Assembly (NCBI GenBank): GCA_018814635.1 | Contig: JAHIYV010000128.1 | Span: 1 to 5,341 of the forward strand | Length of the DNA: 5,341 nucleotides | Direction: 5' to 3' | Source: Patescibacteria group bacterium | Lineage (GTDB): Bacteria; Patescibacteriota; Minisyncoccia; Phycocordibacterales; JAGLOS01 | Shown: positions 4,079 through 5,341 of the stretch, piece after piece | How the letters are laid out: every line of letters starts with the position of its first letter | How positions within the stretch are numbered: position 1 is the first letter of the stretch | Program-made: the position numbers and the translations under genes | Notes under the pieces: generated by a model | The model's database searches: none | What the model was told of the DNA's origin: nothing | What the model saw: the letters and a program-made list of their open reading frames with translations, nothing else

Positions 4079-5197
4079 ATGATTCCAGATTATTTGCGCA
4101 ATCAAATTGAAGACGATGACTTAAAATTCAAGAGTACAAATCTGAAATCTTTTACTTTGCCAATATATGATCCAAGAACCCACTATATAGACCTAACAAG
4201 AAGTGGCTATTTTCAAGCTCTAATAATACTGCGACACTATATTAAAACCATCTCTGATTATTATTTTGGGGTTATGCAAAAAGCAAAAAATATTGATTTG
4301 TTCCTGCTTACCTCAAGCATATCATCCCCAATGGGTTCTGGCTCAGATTCGGAGGCAATTCCAGTTAAATTTGGTAAATTTGATTCAAATTTAGTTGATT
4401 CTTCTCAATTTGGATTTGAGCCATTATTGTTGAATGGAATTGATAAGGTTTATTGCTATTTTCCGTCAATGCGTGGCGAGAAACCAGACAAAAAACACTT
4501 AAATCAGTTTTTTCATTGTGAGGCTGAGATTAAGGGTGATATGGAACAATTAATTCCAATCATTGAAGGATATATTAAAATTTTAGCGAAAGCATTAATT
4601 TTAATGCCAAACATTTTAGAAAGGATAAGTTTAGATTCTGAAAAAACTACAGCAATTCTTAATAAAGTATTGGGATTAAAGAAGTTTCCAGAAGTTACAT
4701 TTGATGAAGCCACCGATGCTTTGGTAGAGAGTGGCAATAAAACTTTAGTGAATTTTACCGAATTTGGATGCGATATTTTGTCAGATGGAGAAATAAAATT
4801 AGCTGAGATTTTTAATTTTAATGCTCCTTTTTGGATTAGAAATTATGATCGCGACAGAGTAGCTTTTTACCAAAAACCAGATCCAAAAAATTCAGACAAA
4901 GTAATTAATGCCGATCTTATTTTCCCTCCAATAATTAAAGATTCTTTTGGTGGAGAAATAGTTGGATGTGGACAGAGGCAAGATGATTATCAAGAGCTGA
5001 TAAATTCGTTGATTCGACAAAACATAAAACCAGAACCGTATGAATGGTATATAAATTTACGAAAACTCCCAGCTTATAAAATGACTTCTGGTTTTGGCTT
5101 GGGAATAGAAAGATTTATTACTTGGAGCTTATGTCGTGATGATATTAAAAATGCCATTTTATATCCAAGATTGAAAAATTTTAAAACCCACCCTTGA
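4079..5197 (+). CDS. Asparaginyl-tRNA synthetase-like catalytic core without anticodon-binding domain
   Basis: The protein has the class IIb synthetase core in order. A motif 1 helix occupies about 41-62, followed by LVDSSQFGFEPLL (105-117), the counterpart of the SGQLYLE region. Motif 2 runs from VYCYFPSMRGEKP (124-136) through HLNQFFHCEAEI (140-151), with Arg132 and Glu134 as the FRxE pair. GGEIVGCGQRQDDYQELI (291-308) and YEWYINLRK (321-329) follow, then motif 3 SGFGLGIERF (337-346) with ATP-binding Arg345. The family tail ILYPR (360-364) closes the domain. All catalytic landmarks of asparaginyl-tRNA synthetase are present, but the N-terminal OB-fold that reads the anticodon (about 100 residues) is absent. 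Charging tRNA-Asn is therefore unlikely. Archaeal proteins of this shape make asparagine from aspartate, ATP and ammonia through aspartyl-adenylate, and AsnA shares the fold, so asparagine synthesis or another amide ligation is plausible. It is last in the operon, 14 nt after the peptidase. Confidence 0.85.
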   Translation: MIPDYLRNQIEDDDLKFKSTNLKSFTLPIYDPRTHYIDLTRSGYFQALIILRHYIKTISDYYFGVMQKAKNIDLFLLTSSISSPMGSGSDSEAIPVKFGKFDSNLVDSSQFGFEPLLLNGIDKVYCYFPSMRGEKPDKKHLNQFFHCEAEIKGDMEQLIPIIEGYIKILAKALILMPNILERISLDSEKTTAILNKVLGLKKFPEVTFDEATDALVESGNKTLVNFTEFGCDILSDGEIKLAEIFNFNAPFWIRNYDRDRVAFYQKPDPKNSDKVINADLIFPPIIKDSFGGEIVGCGQRQDDYQELINSLIRQNIKPEPYEWYINLRKLPAYKMTSGFGLGIERFITWSLCRDDIKNAILYPRLKNFKTHP

Positions 5198-5341
5198 TTG
5201 TTGTTTGCCCCATTACTCTTTTTACACAAAAAAGAGGTTTCGGAATATTTAAAAGATAAAAAGACCGTAGATAATGTTTATGGTTTTAGTTTGTTTTATC
5301 TTGAATTTCTGAAAAGGGGTTATGGGTTCGCTTTTAGAGGA
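5198..5341 (+). other. Right-end segment: AT-rich hairpin and an unassigned open frame
   Basis: The 144 nt after the operon contain CTCTTTTT (5216-5223) and AAAAAGAG (5229-5236), an 8-bp inverted repeat with a 5-nt loop. No T-run follows, so it is at best a weak terminator. In the frame of the preceding gene, the 48 codons after its TGA stay open to the window edge (for example KKEVSEYLKDKKTVDNVYGF), but only TTG codons (5198, 5201) could start it. On the minus strand, the frame entering from the right edge ends at a TAA around 5249-5251 after about 30 codons and could be the 3' end of a gene lying outside the window. I cannot tell which, if either, is real. Confidence 0.3.

Noticed and set aside
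5195..5197. TGA read as glycine or tryptophan (recoded genetic code)
   Set aside because: The synthetase-like protein ends naturally after ILYPR at this TGA, and the other TGA (1708-1710) lies only in the shifted frame; nothing requires recoding.
4079..5197. Genuine asparaginyl-tRNA synthetase (asnS)
   Set aside because: The protein begins directly with the catalytic domain and lacks the anticodon-binding OB-fold; upstream sequence belongs to the peptidase gene in another frame.

Overview
The window is AT-rich bacterial DNA (roughly one third G+C by eye). Its coding sequences are Lys/Ile/Asn/Phe-rich, the genes are tightly packed on the + strand, one start is GTG, and the four main genes lack Shine-Dalgarno motifs. 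The tRNA is bacterial in type with no encoded CCA. This suits a small-genome, AT-rich bacterium such as a member of the Candidate Phyla Radiation (Patescibacteria), but that is inference: the window holds no taxonomic marker gene. TAA, TAG and TGA all occur as stops at sensible protein ends, so the standard bacterial code is the simplest reading.

Region by region: (1) 1-150 holds a tRNA-Lys(UUU) with a possible -10 box upstream and three 9-bp tandem repeats just downstream. (2) 222-695 encodes the front half of a D-isomer-specific 2-hydroxyacid dehydrogenase that stops just after the start of its NAD-binding domain, so it is probably a remnant. (3) 696-1020 is non-coding and rich in symmetry: two copies of a 19-bp odd-length palindrome set 31 bp apart, then a perfect 57-bp palindrome enclosed by an 8-bp outer inverted repeat and followed by a GA-rich stretch. 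A possible promoter sits just before the next gene. (4) 1021-5197 is a four-gene + strand block with gaps of 1, 15 and 14 nt, almost certainly one operon. It encodes a class I SAM-dependent methyltransferase split by a frameshift at a run of ten T, a HisRS/HisZ-like class II aminoacyl-tRNA synthetase paralog, an S66-family serine peptidase of the LD-carboxypeptidase/MccF type, and an AsnRS-like catalytic core without an anticodon-binding domain. (5) 5198-5341 holds a small AT-rich hairpin and an open frame of unknown meaning.

The operon is the main point of interest. Two synthetase-fold proteins that probably activate carboxylates as adenylates flank an enzyme whose MccF relatives destroy aminoacyl-adenylate mimics, and a methyltransferase leads the block. 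A reasonable hypothesis is a small pathway that makes an amino-acid conjugate or modified amino acid by tRNA-independent adenylation, with the S66 enzyme as a processing or self-protection step. The truncated dehydrogenase may once have belonged to it. No product can be named from the sequence alone.
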